Shown: one piece after another, positions 1 to 7,877 of the stretch
Layout: the number at the start of each line of letters is the position of its first letter
How positions within the stretch are numbered: position 1 is the first letter of the stretch
Origin: Clostridium kluyveri
GTDB lineage: Bacteria > Bacillota > Clostridia > Clostridiales > Clostridiaceae
NCBI RefSeq assembly: GCF_001902295.1
Contig: NZ_CP018335.1
Coordinates: forward strand, 2,976,001 to 3,040,000
Direction: 5' to 3'
Length of the DNA: 64,000 bases
The notes under the pieces: generated by a model
Told to the model about the DNA's origin: nothing
The model's database searches: none
Seen by the model: the letters and a program-made list of their open reading frames with translations, nothing else
Position numbers and translations under genes: made by a program

Positions 1-148
1 CTCCAGCATAGCTCTTACATGCCTGAGGTATTGAACTCTCAGGGTTTTCGTAGAAAGAGTTAGCTATTTTAGTTAACCTCTTATTTAGTCTATTATCTGC
101 AAAAGGTGCTTCATTAAATTCCTGTAGTACCCAATCATTAGTATGCAT
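1..148 (-). CDS. IS4/Tn5-like transposase, N-terminal part (runs off left edge)
   Basis: The first 49 codons of a transposase lie here, reading off the window edge. The start ATG (146-148) is preceded by a good ribosome binding site (acctcct on the plus strand, 153-159). The peptide begins MHTNDWVLQEFNEAPFADN and continues with RLNKRL and a PQACKSYAG motif. This matches the small N-terminal DNA-binding domain of Tn5/IS4-type transposases, where W..EF....F.D.R...RL and S.PQAC..YA recur. The DDE catalytic core would lie to the left of the window, so I cannot say whether the element is intact. Confidence 0.75.
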   Translation of the reverse strand, partial: MHTNDWVLQEFNEAPFADNRLNKRLTKIANSFYENPESSIPQACKSYAG

Positions 149-364
149 ACAAACCTCCTAAATTATTTGGTCTTATATGCATATTAATATATTTATTTAT
201 GAATGTTCAAATGTATGTTTTGGCTCTGTATACGTTACTTACCAATTGATTCCCAAACTTATGTGCAATGTATAGCTTTGAAGAAGATGGGAGTACTAGT
301 AATGGTAGCGTTCGGATAAAAAATCTTTGGATAAACTTATTGCTAGATAAAGTTTTAAGTTTAT

Positions 365-502
365 TCAAACCTTCTCACTTACGCCTTCATCTTTAATATA
401 GATAGGACGCCCCTGCCCCCTATTGGGATTAGCAAACGGTCCCAATTTTTTAAATTCTACATTTGATAGTGGTGTAAAACCATCTGAAAATTCAGCAAAC
501 GT
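365..502 (-). pseudogene. Unidentified protein fragment, C-terminal end
   Basis: A 45-codon open frame begins directly after a stop codon and ends with TGA at 365-367. It contains GPFANPNRGQGRPIYIKDEG, which looks like real coding sequence and not random AT-rich DNA. It has no start codon or ribosome binding site. I do not recognise the family. It may be the tail of a gene cut by the rearrangement that placed the transposase to its left. Confidence 0.3.
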
Positions 503-537
503 TCAAATACTTCTTTCCTTAAATTACTCATACCGCT

Positions 538-1422
538 TCAGCGGAAACGAGGAAAAAGTTCTTTTGCCGTTTCAGATATTATCTTGCGCTTCTCACCTTC
601 GTCAAAGCCTAAGTAGCTGCTGAACTGTTCGATACTTTCAGTTACGCCTTTCTCGTAGCGCAATGGATAATCCGTACCGAATAGGATATGTGATGTTCCT
701 ACCAATTCTTTCAATGTAAAAAATACACTAGGCGAGGTTGAGAGCGCCACATCATAATACAAACTTCTCAAGGATGCAAGAACTTCATCGCTGGACAAGC
801 TACTTACCTTGTTTTCCTGTGCAACAGTACTCAAACGATATGCAATATATGGAATGACTCCTCCTGCATGAGAAACAATCCATTTAATATTTGGATACTT
901 TTGGACTTTTCCTCTATAAATTAGATCCATCATGGCACGCGTTGTATCAAATGGGAATTCATAGATGGACATATCTTTTACAAACAGAGACTCATTCACT
1001 CCAGCGGGCTTAGTGGGATGAAGTAGTACAACCGCCGACCTCCTGTTTAACTCCGCGAGAATTTCATCCATGCGGTCATCGCCTATATAAATTCCTTTGG
1101 TGTTGCTTGGAATAGAAAATCCATCCACTTTCAGTGTGTCATATGCATAGTCAATCTCTTTTAATGCATCGTCAACAAATTCAGTCGGCAGACATGCCAG
1201 CATTCCATATTTCTTTGGATCATAAGTAACAAATTGAGCTAAAAAGTTATTCATTTGCCTGGTTACTTCAGGACTTGCCGACACAGGTAGCGAAAATAAT
1301 GCTCCTGTTATCCCCGTCCTATTCATTGTCTCTTCATCTATTTTCATGTTCCAAGGTGGCAATAATGCTGCATTAGGATTATTTTTTCCTATTACATGGT
1401 GATGTACATCAATAAAACACAT
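538..1422 (-). CDS. Amidohydrolase-2 (ACMSD-like) family hydrolase or decarboxylase
   Basis: A 294-residue TIM-barrel metal-dependent hydrolase of the amidohydrolase-2 family, which includes ACMSD, 6-methylsalicylate and resorcylate decarboxylases. Visible metal and active-site motifs are DVHHH near the N-terminus, LLHPTKP around residue 145, VSHAGG around residue 195 and FGTDYP around residue 260. The length is usual for the family. AGGAGG lies 8 nt before the ATG, and the gene begins 13 nt after the second amidohydrolase, so the two form an operon. The protein is probably cytoplasmic because no signal peptide is seen. The substrate cannot be told from sequence; decarboxylation of a small aromatic acid and hydrolysis of a lactone or amide are both possible. 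Confidence 0.8.
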   Translation of the reverse strand: MCFIDVHHHVIGKNNPNAALLPPWNMKIDEETMNRTGITGALFSLPVSASPEVTRQMNNFLAQFVTYDPKKYGMLACLPTEFVDDALKEIDYAYDTLKVDGFSIPSNTKGIYIGDDRMDEILAELNRRSAVVLLHPTKPAGVNESLFVKDMSIYEFPFDTTRAMMDLIYRGKVQKYPNIKWIVSHAGGVIPYIAYRLSTVAQENKVSSLSSDEVLASLRSLYYDVALSTSPSVFFTLKELVGTSHILFGTDYPLRYEKGVTESIEQFSSYLGFDEGEKRKIISETAKELFPRFR

Positions 1423-1435
1423 ATTTATTTCCTCC

Positions 1436-2662
1436 TTAAATTATAGTTAAGCGAACACCTTGTCGCCAAACTGATTGAACAGATAATGTATCAGAAATAT
1501 TTGACGTTGGATCGCCCTTAACTAGCAATAAGTCGGCACGAGCACCATCCACGATCCGTCCGCGGTCAATGAGTCCAAAACGTCGCGCCGGAACCGAAGT
1601 AGCAGCTCTTAACACCTCAATAGGTGCCAAGCCGGCCTTGACAAGCAATTGCAGTTCATGGTGCAAACTTGCTCCGGGTACCATACCACCAACATCAGGT
1701 GTTGAAGAATCGGCACCAGCTAAAATATCTACGCCGGCATCGTGAAGTGCCTTCACTGTTTCCAAAAGATATTCTGTCTTCCCTTGTGGATAAGAATTGA
1801 TGTGTTTATAAAGCGCGTTTATCCATTCTTCACTTAATTTAGAGCGTACACGTTCATCTTTGGCGAACTCAGCCGCGTCACTGTCTCCTATTGTGGAAGC
1901 GCCAGCGACAATAGTGGGGCACACAAACACTCCTGAATTTACAATAGTATCAATGATTTCTTTAGTATAGGGCTTGTCGATGAAAATATGCATTAATCCG
2001 TCTATTCCAGCTTTAATCGCACGTTCAGAAGCTTTAATAGTCATTGTATGGGCAACAGCCATTTTCCCAAAACGATGAGCTTCGGCACAAGCAGTCGCAA
2101 GCACTTCATCAGTAATGTCAGGTGTACCCGGCTTCCCGAACACCGTTCCGTCCTCAACCATAATTTTAATGTAGTTAGCGTCTTGCTCTACACGCTTTGC
2201 CACAACTTTAGCAGCCTCTTTAGGAGTTGATGCAAACTTAATTGCCTCGCTCATATCAAAACCCTGAGGCATCTTAGGAATGGCGTCTTTCGGTATAAGC
2301 TCGTGGGGGTGACCTCCTGGAGCAGTAACTGCAAAGAATGAGCTTAAAGCATCAGCTATATCTCTGCGCTCATCAAGCACTCTTTTCTGCTCTTTTGACC
2401 AATACCCCTGCATGATATACACGGTAGTAACACCAAAAGTTAAGGCAATCTTCCGACTTTCAGGGTTAGCATGTGTATGTGCGTCAATTAAACCCGGAAG
2501 CAGCGTACATCCTTTCGCATCAATAACTTCTGCGCCATCAGGAGCAGGACCTCCAACGTTGACAATCTTTTCTCCTTTGATTGTAATTGATTGCTTTTCG
2601 ATAACACATTCGCCATCAAAGATTTTTACGTTGGTAATGAATGTAATTTTGTCTTTACCCAT
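1436..2662 (-). CDS. Amidohydrolase-1 family (imidazolonepropionase/prolidase-like) metal-dependent hydrolase
   Basis: 408 residues. The architecture is a composite urease/dihydroorotase-type hydrolase: an N-terminal beta-sandwich piece (residues 5-50), a TIM barrel, and a C-terminal sandwich ending ADLLLVKGDP. Metal ligands are visible: LIDAHTHANP (HxH, about residue 60), IKIMVEDG with the lysine that is usually carbamylated, AVAHTM, GLMHIF, and LAGADSS with the aspartate. It is first in a two-gene operon with the amidohydrolase-2 protein. Its promoter region directly abuts the IS3 element ending at 2701, which may have changed its expression. Base composition is less AT-rich than the surrounding genes, hinting at transfer. 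The natural substrate is unknown. Confidence 0.8.
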   Translation of the reverse strand: MGKDKITFITNVKIFDGECVIEKQSITIKGEKIVNVGGPAPDGAEVIDAKGCTLLPGLIDAHTHANPESRKIALTFGVTTVYIMQGYWSKEQKRVLDERRDIADALSSFFAVTAPGGHPHELIPKDAIPKMPQGFDMSEAIKFASTPKEAAKVVAKRVEQDANYIKIMVEDGTVFGKPGTPDITDEVLATACAEAHRFGKMAVAHTMTIKASERAIKAGIDGLMHIFIDKPYTKEIIDTIVNSGVFVCPTIVAGASTIGDSDAAEFAKDERVRSKLSEEWINALYKHINSYPQGKTEYLLETVKALHDAGVDILAGADSSTPDVGGMVPGASLHHELQLLVKAGLAPIEVLRAATSVPARRFGLIDRGRIVDGARADLLLVKGDPTSNISDTLSVQSVWRQGVRLTII

Positions 2663-2764
2663 ATTAATTACCTCTTTTCAATAATATTGTTTCGGATTAA
2701 CCCCCTGATTTTGGACAGAATCTAATAAATTCTTCATTTCTTAAATTCTTCATTTCTCTTAAAT

Positions 2765-3718
2765 TTAGACCCTTATTTGAATATTTGTTAGGTTTTCTCC
2801 AAAATAAAGGTTATAAAATTCATGTGGAGCCATAAATCTTAAACTTGAGTGTAATCTCCTATTATTGTAGAATTCCATAAATTCATTTACTATTTTATAT
2901 GCTTCCGCATAGCTTTGAAATTCATTAATTCTTAAACACTCATCCTCAAGTATTCTGTGAAATGATTCTATATGTGCGTTTTTATTTGGTGTCTTCACTG
3001 GTATTCTCTCATGTTCAATTTTAAGTTCTTCACAGCATTCATCAAATTTATGACTTATAAACTGAGGTCCGTTGTCTGTTCTTATTACTGGCTTTTTAGA
3101 GTCTTCCTCAAACAAGTTTCTTCTTATTAAGCACTTTCTAAGTAGTGCCGTAGCATCTTTAGCCTCACAGTGTAAACCCATGTGGTAATCTATAATGCTC
3201 CTATCAAAGATATCAATTAAATTTAGTAAGTAGAAGAACTTATCTTTGCCTTCTATGTAGCCATATTTTATATCCATTTCCCATAGTTGATTTGAGCCTG
3301 TTATAGTTCTGTTGACTGCAATATTTCTCTTTATTTTAGCTTTAATTATTCTCTGGTCTTTAAGTATTCTCAGTTCCTTGCAAAGCCGATAAACCTTCTT
3401 ATGATTAATCACAAGATTATAATATTTTCTTAAATGGTAAGTTATTTTTCTATATCCATAGTTAATAGCATCCCCGTCAATGGCCTCCAAAATAAATTCC
3501 TTAATCTGATCGTCGCATACTTTTTCACCATCTCTGTTTATACTATATCCTTTTGGCTTTCCACCCTTAGGTCTAGCCTTTTCTCTGCCTTCTACGCTTA
3601 AATTATAGTAATATGTTGACCTTCCGAGTTTAACTACTTTAAGTACAAATACCGCATTGTATCCTTGCTCTATATACTTTTTAGCTATTTCTACTTTTTC
3701 TTTAATTGAGGGTTTGAT
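2765..3718 (-). CDS. IS3-family transposase OrfB (DDE integrase domain), made by -1 frameshift from OrfA
   Basis: About 317 codons are open from the A7 slip site to the stop at 2765, with no internal stops. The protein has an HTH_21-like N-terminal part (NYGYRKITYHLRKYYNL) and an integrase core with all three catalytic acids: EMDIKYG, RTDNGPQF and HIESFHR. The sequence upstream of residue 76 also reads as normal OrfB (LGRSTYYYN, GREKARPKGG), so the element looks functional. No good independent start codon or ribosome binding site is seen, so the likely product is the OrfAB fusion. Confidence 0.85.
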   Translation of the reverse strand: MKPSIKEKVEIAKKYIEQGYNAVFVLKVVKLGRSTYYYNLSVEGREKARPKGGKPKGYSINRDGEKVCDDQIKEFILEAIDGDAINYGYRKITYHLRKYYNLVINHKKVYRLCKELRILKDQRIIKAKIKRNIAVNRTITGSNQLWEMDIKYGYIEGKDKFFYLLNLIDIFDRSIIDYHMGLHCEAKDATALLRKCLIRRNLFEEDSKKPVIRTDNGPQFISHKFDECCEELKIEHERIPVKTPNKNAHIESFHRILEDECLRINEFQSYAEAYKIVNEFMEFYNNRRLHSSLRFMAPHEFYNLYFGENLTNIQIRV

Positions 3719-4014
3719 TTTTTTATTAAGTCTCTAAGAATTGCTATTTCTAAATCTTTTTCTCCTAGCAATTTTTTAAGCTGATCATTCTCTTTTGTTA
3801 CCTCTGTCAACTCATTTTCAAGTTCTTTTTCTCCCTCAACTAAAGCTTTTCTACCAGGCTTAACTTTAATCTCATCCTTAGAATTTTTTATCCACGTAAA
3901 TATAGTTGATTTTGAGATCCCATGCCTTCTTGATACCAGTGAAACATTTCCTACTTCTTTCACTTCTCTTAATACCTCTTCTTTTAATTCTTTTGTATAA
4001 CTTTTTCCTTTCAT
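3691..4014 (-). CDS. IS3-family transposase OrfA
   Basis: 107 residues starting MKGKSYTKELKEEVL. It has an N-terminal helix-turn-helix (VSLVSRRHGISKSTIFTWIK) that binds the element ends and a C-terminal leucine-zipper-like coiled coil (ELTEVTKENDQLKKLLGEK). The start at 4014 was chosen because GGAGG lies 6 nt upstream; the frame is open further upstream without a ribosome binding site. Near the end of the gene an A7 run (3718-3724, read as A-AAA-AAA) provides the slip site for a -1 frameshift into orfB. OrfA made without the shift normally regulates transposition. Confidence 0.85.
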   Translation of the reverse strand: MKGKSYTKELKEEVLREVKEVGNVSLVSRRHGISKSTIFTWIKNSKDEIKVKPGRKALVEGEKELENELTEVTKENDQLKKLLGEKDLEIAILRDLIKKSNPQLKKK

Positions 4015-4136
4015 AGTTTGCCTCCAATCACTTTCTACATTATAATAAATATAGATATAATTGTCCAAGTTTATTTAGGGGCTTAAGAGGTTTCTAAACA
4101 CTGTTTGGTTTCTACAAGCATAGTATATGGCTGCAA

Positions 4137-4180
4137 TTTAAACCGAACTTAAATGGAGTTTAAACGCAATGTAAACAAAA
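4137..4180 (+). promoter_or_regulatory. Four tandem 11-bp boxes, probable OmpR-type regulator site
   Basis: Four units follow one another exactly 11 bp apart: TTTAAACCGAA, CTTAAATGGAG, TTTAAACGCAA and TGTAAACAAAA. An 11-bp direct repeat is the normal layout for OmpR/PhoB-type response regulators, and the same core precedes this and the second two-component system. Without the IS3 insertion the array would lie roughly 95 bp upstream of the amidohydrolase start codon. I infer that the array once controlled that operon. Confidence 0.6.
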
Positions 4181-4214
4181 AGAAAAACCACAGTCAGTTA
4201 ATTTAGCCTGTGGT
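4181..4214 (-). terminator. Intrinsic terminator after the histidine kinase
   Basis: On the minus strand ACCACAG pairs with CTGTGGT around a 16-nt loop and is followed by TTTTCTTTTT. It lies 18 nt past the kinase stop codon and ends that operon. Confidence 0.75.
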
Positions 4215-4231
4215 AATCCACATATTAGTTT

Positions 4232-5287
4232 TTATCTGGGTAGAAAAACAGTAAATTCCGTACCTTTTCCAATTTCACTGGTAAGAGATATTTTCCCTCC
4301 GTGTAAATCAACAATCTTTTTTACTATTGAAAGTCCAAGTCCGTTGCCACCCAAAGAACGGTCACGAGATTTATCTGCTTTATAAAACCGTTCGAAAATT
4401 CGTGGCTGATCTTGCGGTGAAATACCTCTACCTGTATCGGAGATTTTACACTCAATTTCATTTTCATTGCTTGATAATTTAACTCCTATATTTCCGTTTT
4501 CGGATGTGAATTTAATAGCATTATGAAGCAAATTTATAAATACCTGACTTAATAAATCCTCATCACCGCATACTATCGTCTTCTCAAGAGAAACGTCAAG
4601 TGTGATACTTTTCGCAGACCACTGTGGTTCTAGCATGAGTAAAATACTTTCAATTTGCTTGTCGATTTGATAGTTCTTTAAATTTAAATTATGATTTTCT
4701 GATTCCAAATTAGATAACCTTAATAAATTTTCGCTTAGCTTGGATAATCTTTTGCTTTCAGCTTCTATTATACTGGCATAGCGTGATATTTGGCTCTCGC
4801 TTAAATTTCTTTTTCTCAGCAGTGCAGCAAACCCTGAAATAGAGGTTAAAGGTGACTGTATTTCGTGTGATACATCTGATATAAAATCTTGCCGCATTTT
4901 TTCCAAAGAACCTAGCTCTTTTGCCATTCTGTTGACTTCATCTGCTACCTCATTAAAAGGGTCGAGTTCGTTTGTTTTAACAAGCACATTGAAATCACCG
5001 GAAGCTATCTTGTTTATGGCTTCAATAGCTCCACTCAATACTTGAGAGCGTGAAAGGTCAAACTTTCTTTTTTTACTGGTGAATCGCCAGTGTAATTGTA
5101 AATATATTTCCCAACCAACAAAAAATATCACAACAGAAACGAAGCTTTGAGCAATATAGAGTAGATATGAATGGATAATTCCTGATTGACTGAAAATGAA
5201 TGTGCATATATAGTATCCACAGGTTAAACTAAGTAACGCCGAAAAAAAAATTAGCATTACTGAAGAAAAACACCAATTTCCCCTCAC
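4232..5287 (-). CDS. Sensor histidine kinase, OmpR-partner type
   Basis: 351 residues. Two membrane segments lie near the N-terminus (residues about 8-33 and 42-64), followed by a HAMP-like linker. The HisKA helix carries the phospho-accepting histidine in FISDVSHEIQSPLTS, and the HATPase domain has the N box (NLLHNAIKFTSE), G1 (DTGRGIS), F box (RIFERFYKADKS) and G2 (GGNGLGLSIV). The start is GTG, overlapping the response regulator stop as GTGA, so the two genes are translationally coupled. The extracellular loop is very short, so it probably senses the membrane or a partner protein. A paralogous but frameshifted kinase lies at 34.8-35.9 kb. Confidence 0.9.
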   Translation of the reverse strand: MRGNWCFSSVMLIFFSALLSLTCGYYICTFIFSQSGIIHSYLLYIAQSFVSVVIFFVGWEIYLQLHWRFTSKKRKFDLSRSQVLSGAIEAINKIASGDFNVLVKTNELDPFNEVADEVNRMAKELGSLEKMRQDFISDVSHEIQSPLTSISGFAALLRKRNLSESQISRYASIIEAESKRLSKLSENLLRLSNLESENHNLNLKNYQIDKQIESILLMLEPQWSAKSITLDVSLEKTIVCGDEDLLSQVFINLLHNAIKFTSENGNIGVKLSSNENEIECKISDTGRGISPQDQPRIFERFYKADKSRDRSLGGNGLGLSIVKKIVDLHGGKISLTSEIGKGTEFTVFLPR

Positions 5288-5961
5288 TTCGCCGCCTCCA
5301 ATCTATAACCAAGTCCCCGAATTGTAGTAATTTTGAACTTGTAAACATGAGACGGAAATCTCTCTCTAAGACGATTTATATGAACATCAAGTGTTCGCTC
5401 GTTTCCTTCAAAATCAAGACCCCAAACCTCTTCAATCAACCTATTACGAGAAAGGGTTTTACCAGGATAGCTTCCAAGCATGAATAAGAGTTCAAATTCT
5501 TTCATGGGTATATCGTAATTTTCATTGTTACTAATGACCGTATAACTACTTTTATCCATGGCTAAATTACCTATATTAATAGTTTGTGAAGCAACTACTT
5601 TATAACGCCTCAGAAGTGCTTTTATTCGAACAAGTAGCTCATCAACCTCAAAGGGTTTTGTTAAATAATCGTCCGCACCAAGCTCAAAGCCCTTTACTTT
5701 TTGGGAAAGCTCGCTTTTGGCGGTCAACATTAAAATGGGCATATCCTCATAATATCTACGTACCTGTTTGCAAAATTCGTAGCCGTCCATTTGAGGCATC
5801 ATAATGTCAAGAACACAAAGGTCTATTTTTTCCTCTCCAAGTTTTTGTAATGCATCTCTCCCGTTTACAGCTTCAGACACAGAAAATCCGTCATTTTTCA
5901 ATACTGTGCAAATAAGCTCTCTAATATAACCGTCATCATCTATAACTAGAACCTTATTCAA
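5284..5961 (-). CDS. OmpR-family response regulator
   Basis: 225 residues. The receiver domain shows the acidic pocket (VIDDDG), the phosphorylated aspartate (CVLDIMMPQMDGYE), and the conserved threonine and lysine (MLTAKSE, DDYLTKPFE). The C-terminal winged helix ends TTIRGLGYRLE. I chose a TTG start at 5961 (LNKVLVIDDD) because GGAGGGTG sits 7 nt upstream; the longer frame begins without a ribosome binding site. Two 11-bp boxes upstream suggest autoregulation. Confidence 0.9.
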   Translation of the reverse strand: MNKVLVIDDDGYIRELICTVLKNDGFSVSEAVNGRDALQKLGEEKIDLCVLDIMMPQMDGYEFCKQVRRYYEDMPILMLTAKSELSQKVKGFELGADDYLTKPFEVDELLVRIKALLRRYKVVASQTINIGNLAMDKSSYTVISNNENYDIPMKEFELLFMLGSYPGKTLSRNRLIEEVWGLDFEGNERTLDVHINRLRERFPSHVYKFKITTIRGLGYRLEAAK

Positions 5962-5997
5962 ATCTCTCACCCTCCTCTTATGAGTATACACAATCAA

Positions 5998-6019
5998 TGT
6001 AAATACAATATAAACTGAA
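5998..6019 (+). promoter_or_regulatory. Two 11-bp boxes upstream of the response regulator
   Basis: TGTAAATACAA and TATAAACTGAA are adjacent, 11 bp apart, 37-58 bp upstream of the regulator start codon. They match the TTTAAAC-TGAA unit seen at 4137, 34624, 36642 and 37386. Probable autoregulatory site. Confidence 0.5.
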
Positions 6020-6020
6020 C

Positions 6021-6260
6021 CTATTTTTTTCGTTTATTATTTTGAAAAGCCGATTCAAATCTATCATTCCAAAGATTGAGTAGTGATGATATGACAAACA
6101 GCACAATAAAAAATATAATTAAAACAGCTGGATACAAAAATGATAGCACAAATACAGCTACAATGCTTATGAAAGTCAATATTAACTTTTTCTTTGGAAT
6201 TTCTATTCTAGTTCCTTTTATTAAATTTTTGCTGTAGGATAAACTTTGTTCCTAAATCGT
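6021..6260 (-). pseudogene. Chimeric scar: start of a phage structural gene fused in frame to a membrane-protein tail
   Basis: The first ~23 codons match the start of the phage gene at 51895 (QSLSYSKNLIKGTRIEIPKK), but its ATG is ACG and codon 3 is TAG. After LILTF the frame continues as a hydrophobic tail (SIVAVFVLSFLYPAV, then IIFFIVLFVISSLL) ending QNNKRKK and a stop at 6021. The tail is a C-terminal membrane segment of an unidentified protein. The in-frame join points to a deletion junction. It is not expected to be translated. Confidence 0.6.
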
Positions 6261-6292
6261 AAAATGAACCTCCTCTTCGAAATTTTCAATAT

Positions 6293-6327
6293 AAAAAAAG
6301 CCTGTACTGTCAGGTATGGGCTTTTAG
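6293..6327 (-). terminator. Intrinsic terminator, shared with two other phage-gene starts
   Basis: AAAAGCC pairs with GGCTTTT on the minus strand, followed by a T-run, just past the HAAS-domain gene. Near-identical hairpins precede the homologous phage gene starts at 40011-40045 and 51927-51965, so this is phage-derived sequence present three times. Confidence 0.6.
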
Positions 6328-6947
6328 TTGTATAATTGGTAATATTTCGAGACATATTTAACTCCTTCTTCAGTTATTATCTGCTTATTAAAGGTATCCA
6401 TATCATCATAATGAATATCCTTGGGATAAACATATTCTAAATCTTTTAAGTCCGTGTGCCATAAATCTTCACCATTTGTCACATGATACATCGCTACATA
6501 CTTAACCTTGCTTTTATATTTATTTAATAATACACTAATGTTTTTATCTATATTCTCTAAATCATCCTGGTTATATGATCTCATTATATTAACAATTTCA
6601 TTATTTCTTTTGTCATATTGTTTTGTGCAAATATTAATTCCAACAACAAAAGTTGAAAATGATATTAAAGCCAGCAAAAGAAATGATACTGCTGCAATTA
6701 ATATTTTTTTGGCTTTTTTGTTTACAAACTTAAATATCCCCAGCAATTCGTTTTCAATTTGAGTTTGTTCCCCAAATCTTTCAATGGCAATAGTGATACT
6801 TTCTTCATCCGACTTACCTTCTGATTTTAATTCTTCTACAATTTGTAGTAAATGATTTCTCATTTCCTCTTTTAATATTTCAATTTCTTCTTTATCTCCA
6901 TCAACATGTCTATAAACTGAATTAACATATCTATCAATTTGTTCCAT
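6324..6947 (-). CDS. HAAS-domain (DUF1700/permease-prefix type) membrane protein, copy 1
   Basis: 207 residues. The N-terminal helical HAAS-like domain (residues 1-65, starting MEQIDRYVNSVYRHVDGDKE, with EEMRNHLLQ and AIERFG) is the type that accompanies PadR regulators. One membrane segment follows (about residues 82-104), then an extracellular part. It is a paralogue of the 266-residue protein at 7075-7875 but lacks that protein's C-terminal membrane helix. It sits directly behind a PadR fragment, so it belongs to a duplicated module. Function is unknown; such proteins are thought to sense or relay membrane signals to the PadR partner. Confidence 0.65.
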   Translation of the reverse strand: MEQIDRYVNSVYRHVDGDKEEIEILKEEMRNHLLQIVEELKSEGKSDEESITIAIERFGEQTQIENELLGIFKFVNKKAKKILIAAVSFLLLALISFSTFVVGINICTKQYDKRNNEIVNIMRSYNQDDLENIDKNISVLLNKYKSKVKYVAMYHVTNGEDLWHTDLKDLEYVYPKDIHYDDMDTFNKQIITEEGVKYVSKYYQLYN

Positions 6948-6950
6948 GAA

Positions 6951-7080
6951 TCATACCCCCTTATAAAATGTATTAATAACATTTTTGAAGAACAACCATT
7001 CATTCTCCTTGCTTTTTAAATAATTAATACCTTATTCAGTAATTTTATAATATCTACGCCTTCCTCTACCACAATTATGA
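6951..7080 (-). pseudogene. PadR regulator, C-terminal fragment (duplicate)
   Basis: Minus-strand translation gives GRRRYYKITE, stop, GINYLKSKENEWLFF, then KNVINTFYKGV and a stop 4 nt before the HAAS copy-1 ATG. It aligns to the end of the intact PadR at 7878-8210 (GRRRYYKITDKGINYL). The N-terminal DNA-binding half is missing and a TAA interrupts it. The fragment begins within the last codons of the preceding HAAS gene, so this is the junction of a tandem duplication. Confidence 0.8.
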
Positions 7081-7875
7081 TATAAATTCAACTTTCCTTT
7101 TATGATAAATATTAATGAAAGAAGAAATTATAAATAAAACAATGCTTGATACTATACATATAATTATAAAGATATTTAAAATATTATTAATTCCATACTG
7201 CAGCCATTGAATTCTTGGCTTAATGTAATGAACAGAAATATACCATTTATTATTAGTGGTTAAATATTCCTTACCTGACGAAGCATTTGATATATATCCT
7301 ATTCTTTTTAAATCATTATTAAGCTGAGCATAACTTGGATATATATTTTTTGCATTCTTAAAAGAAGCTGTGTCCATATTTCCATTATAATTTGGGGGAT
7401 ATTTGAATACTGCTATATACTTTAATTCCTTATTGTAAAATTTAAATTTATTATTATTTTCTTTAAATAACGTCTCTAGCTTACCGCTGGATACATCATT
7501 ATTACTTTTTATTATATCTTGTACATCATATAAGATTTTTGTATCTATATAACTTGAATTATATTTAATAAAATTTTGAAATATTAAAAATATCACACCT
7601 ATAATTAATAATATAAATGCTGTATTACTGATTTTTCTCGAAAAGCTTTTTTCAGTGGTATAGACTTGTTTAAGCTGTTTTTTTAATATATCCACTTGTC
7701 CAAATTTATTTATAGCTATATCAATACTTTCATCTTGGGATTTTCCCTGCCTTTTTAGTTCTTCTACGGATTGTAATAAATGATTCTTCATTTCCTGTCT
7801 TACTATGGTAATTTCTTCATTTCTACCTTTTAAATTTTTACAAACTGAGTTAATATATCTGTCTAATTTATCCAT
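7075..7875 (-). CDS. HAAS-domain membrane protein, copy 2 (PadR partner)
   Basis: 266 residues. The N-terminal HAAS-like helical domain (MDKLDRYINSVCKNLKGRNE, EMKNHLLQSVEELKRQGKS) is followed by a membrane helix (about 85-103), an extracellular region of about 120 residues and a second membrane helix near the C-terminus (about 232-255). The start codon lies 2 nt after the PadR stop, so the two are co-transcribed and probably coupled. In PadR/HAAS pairs the membrane protein is usually the target or modulator of the regulator. It is the parent-like copy of 6324-6947. Confidence 0.7.
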   Translation of the reverse strand: MDKLDRYINSVCKNLKGRNEEITIVRQEMKNHLLQSVEELKRQGKSQDESIDIAINKFGQVDILKKQLKQVYTTEKSFSRKISNTAFILLIIGVIFLIFQNFIKYNSSYIDTKILYDVQDIIKSNNDVSSGKLETLFKENNNKFKFYNKELKYIAVFKYPPNYNGNMDTASFKNAKNIYPSYAQLNNDLKRIGYISNASSGKEYLTTNNKWYISVHYIKPRIQWLQYGINNILNIFIIICIVSSIVLFIISSFINIYHKRKVEFIS

Positions 7876-7877
7876 AT

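Larger units (their letters stand above)
2701..4082 (-). mobile_element. Complete IS3-type insertion sequence
   Basis: An element of about 1,380 bp carries orfA and orfB in the usual overlapping IS3 arrangement. Imperfect terminal inverted repeats are visible: the left end starts CCCCCTGATTTTGGACAG, and the complement of the right end starts GCCCCTAAATAAACTTGGAC. Both ends are flanked by TTAA (2697-2700 and 4083-4086), a possible 4-bp target duplication, although TTAA is common in this AT-rich DNA. It sits between the amidohydrolase operon and a cluster of response-regulator boxes. Confidence 0.8.
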
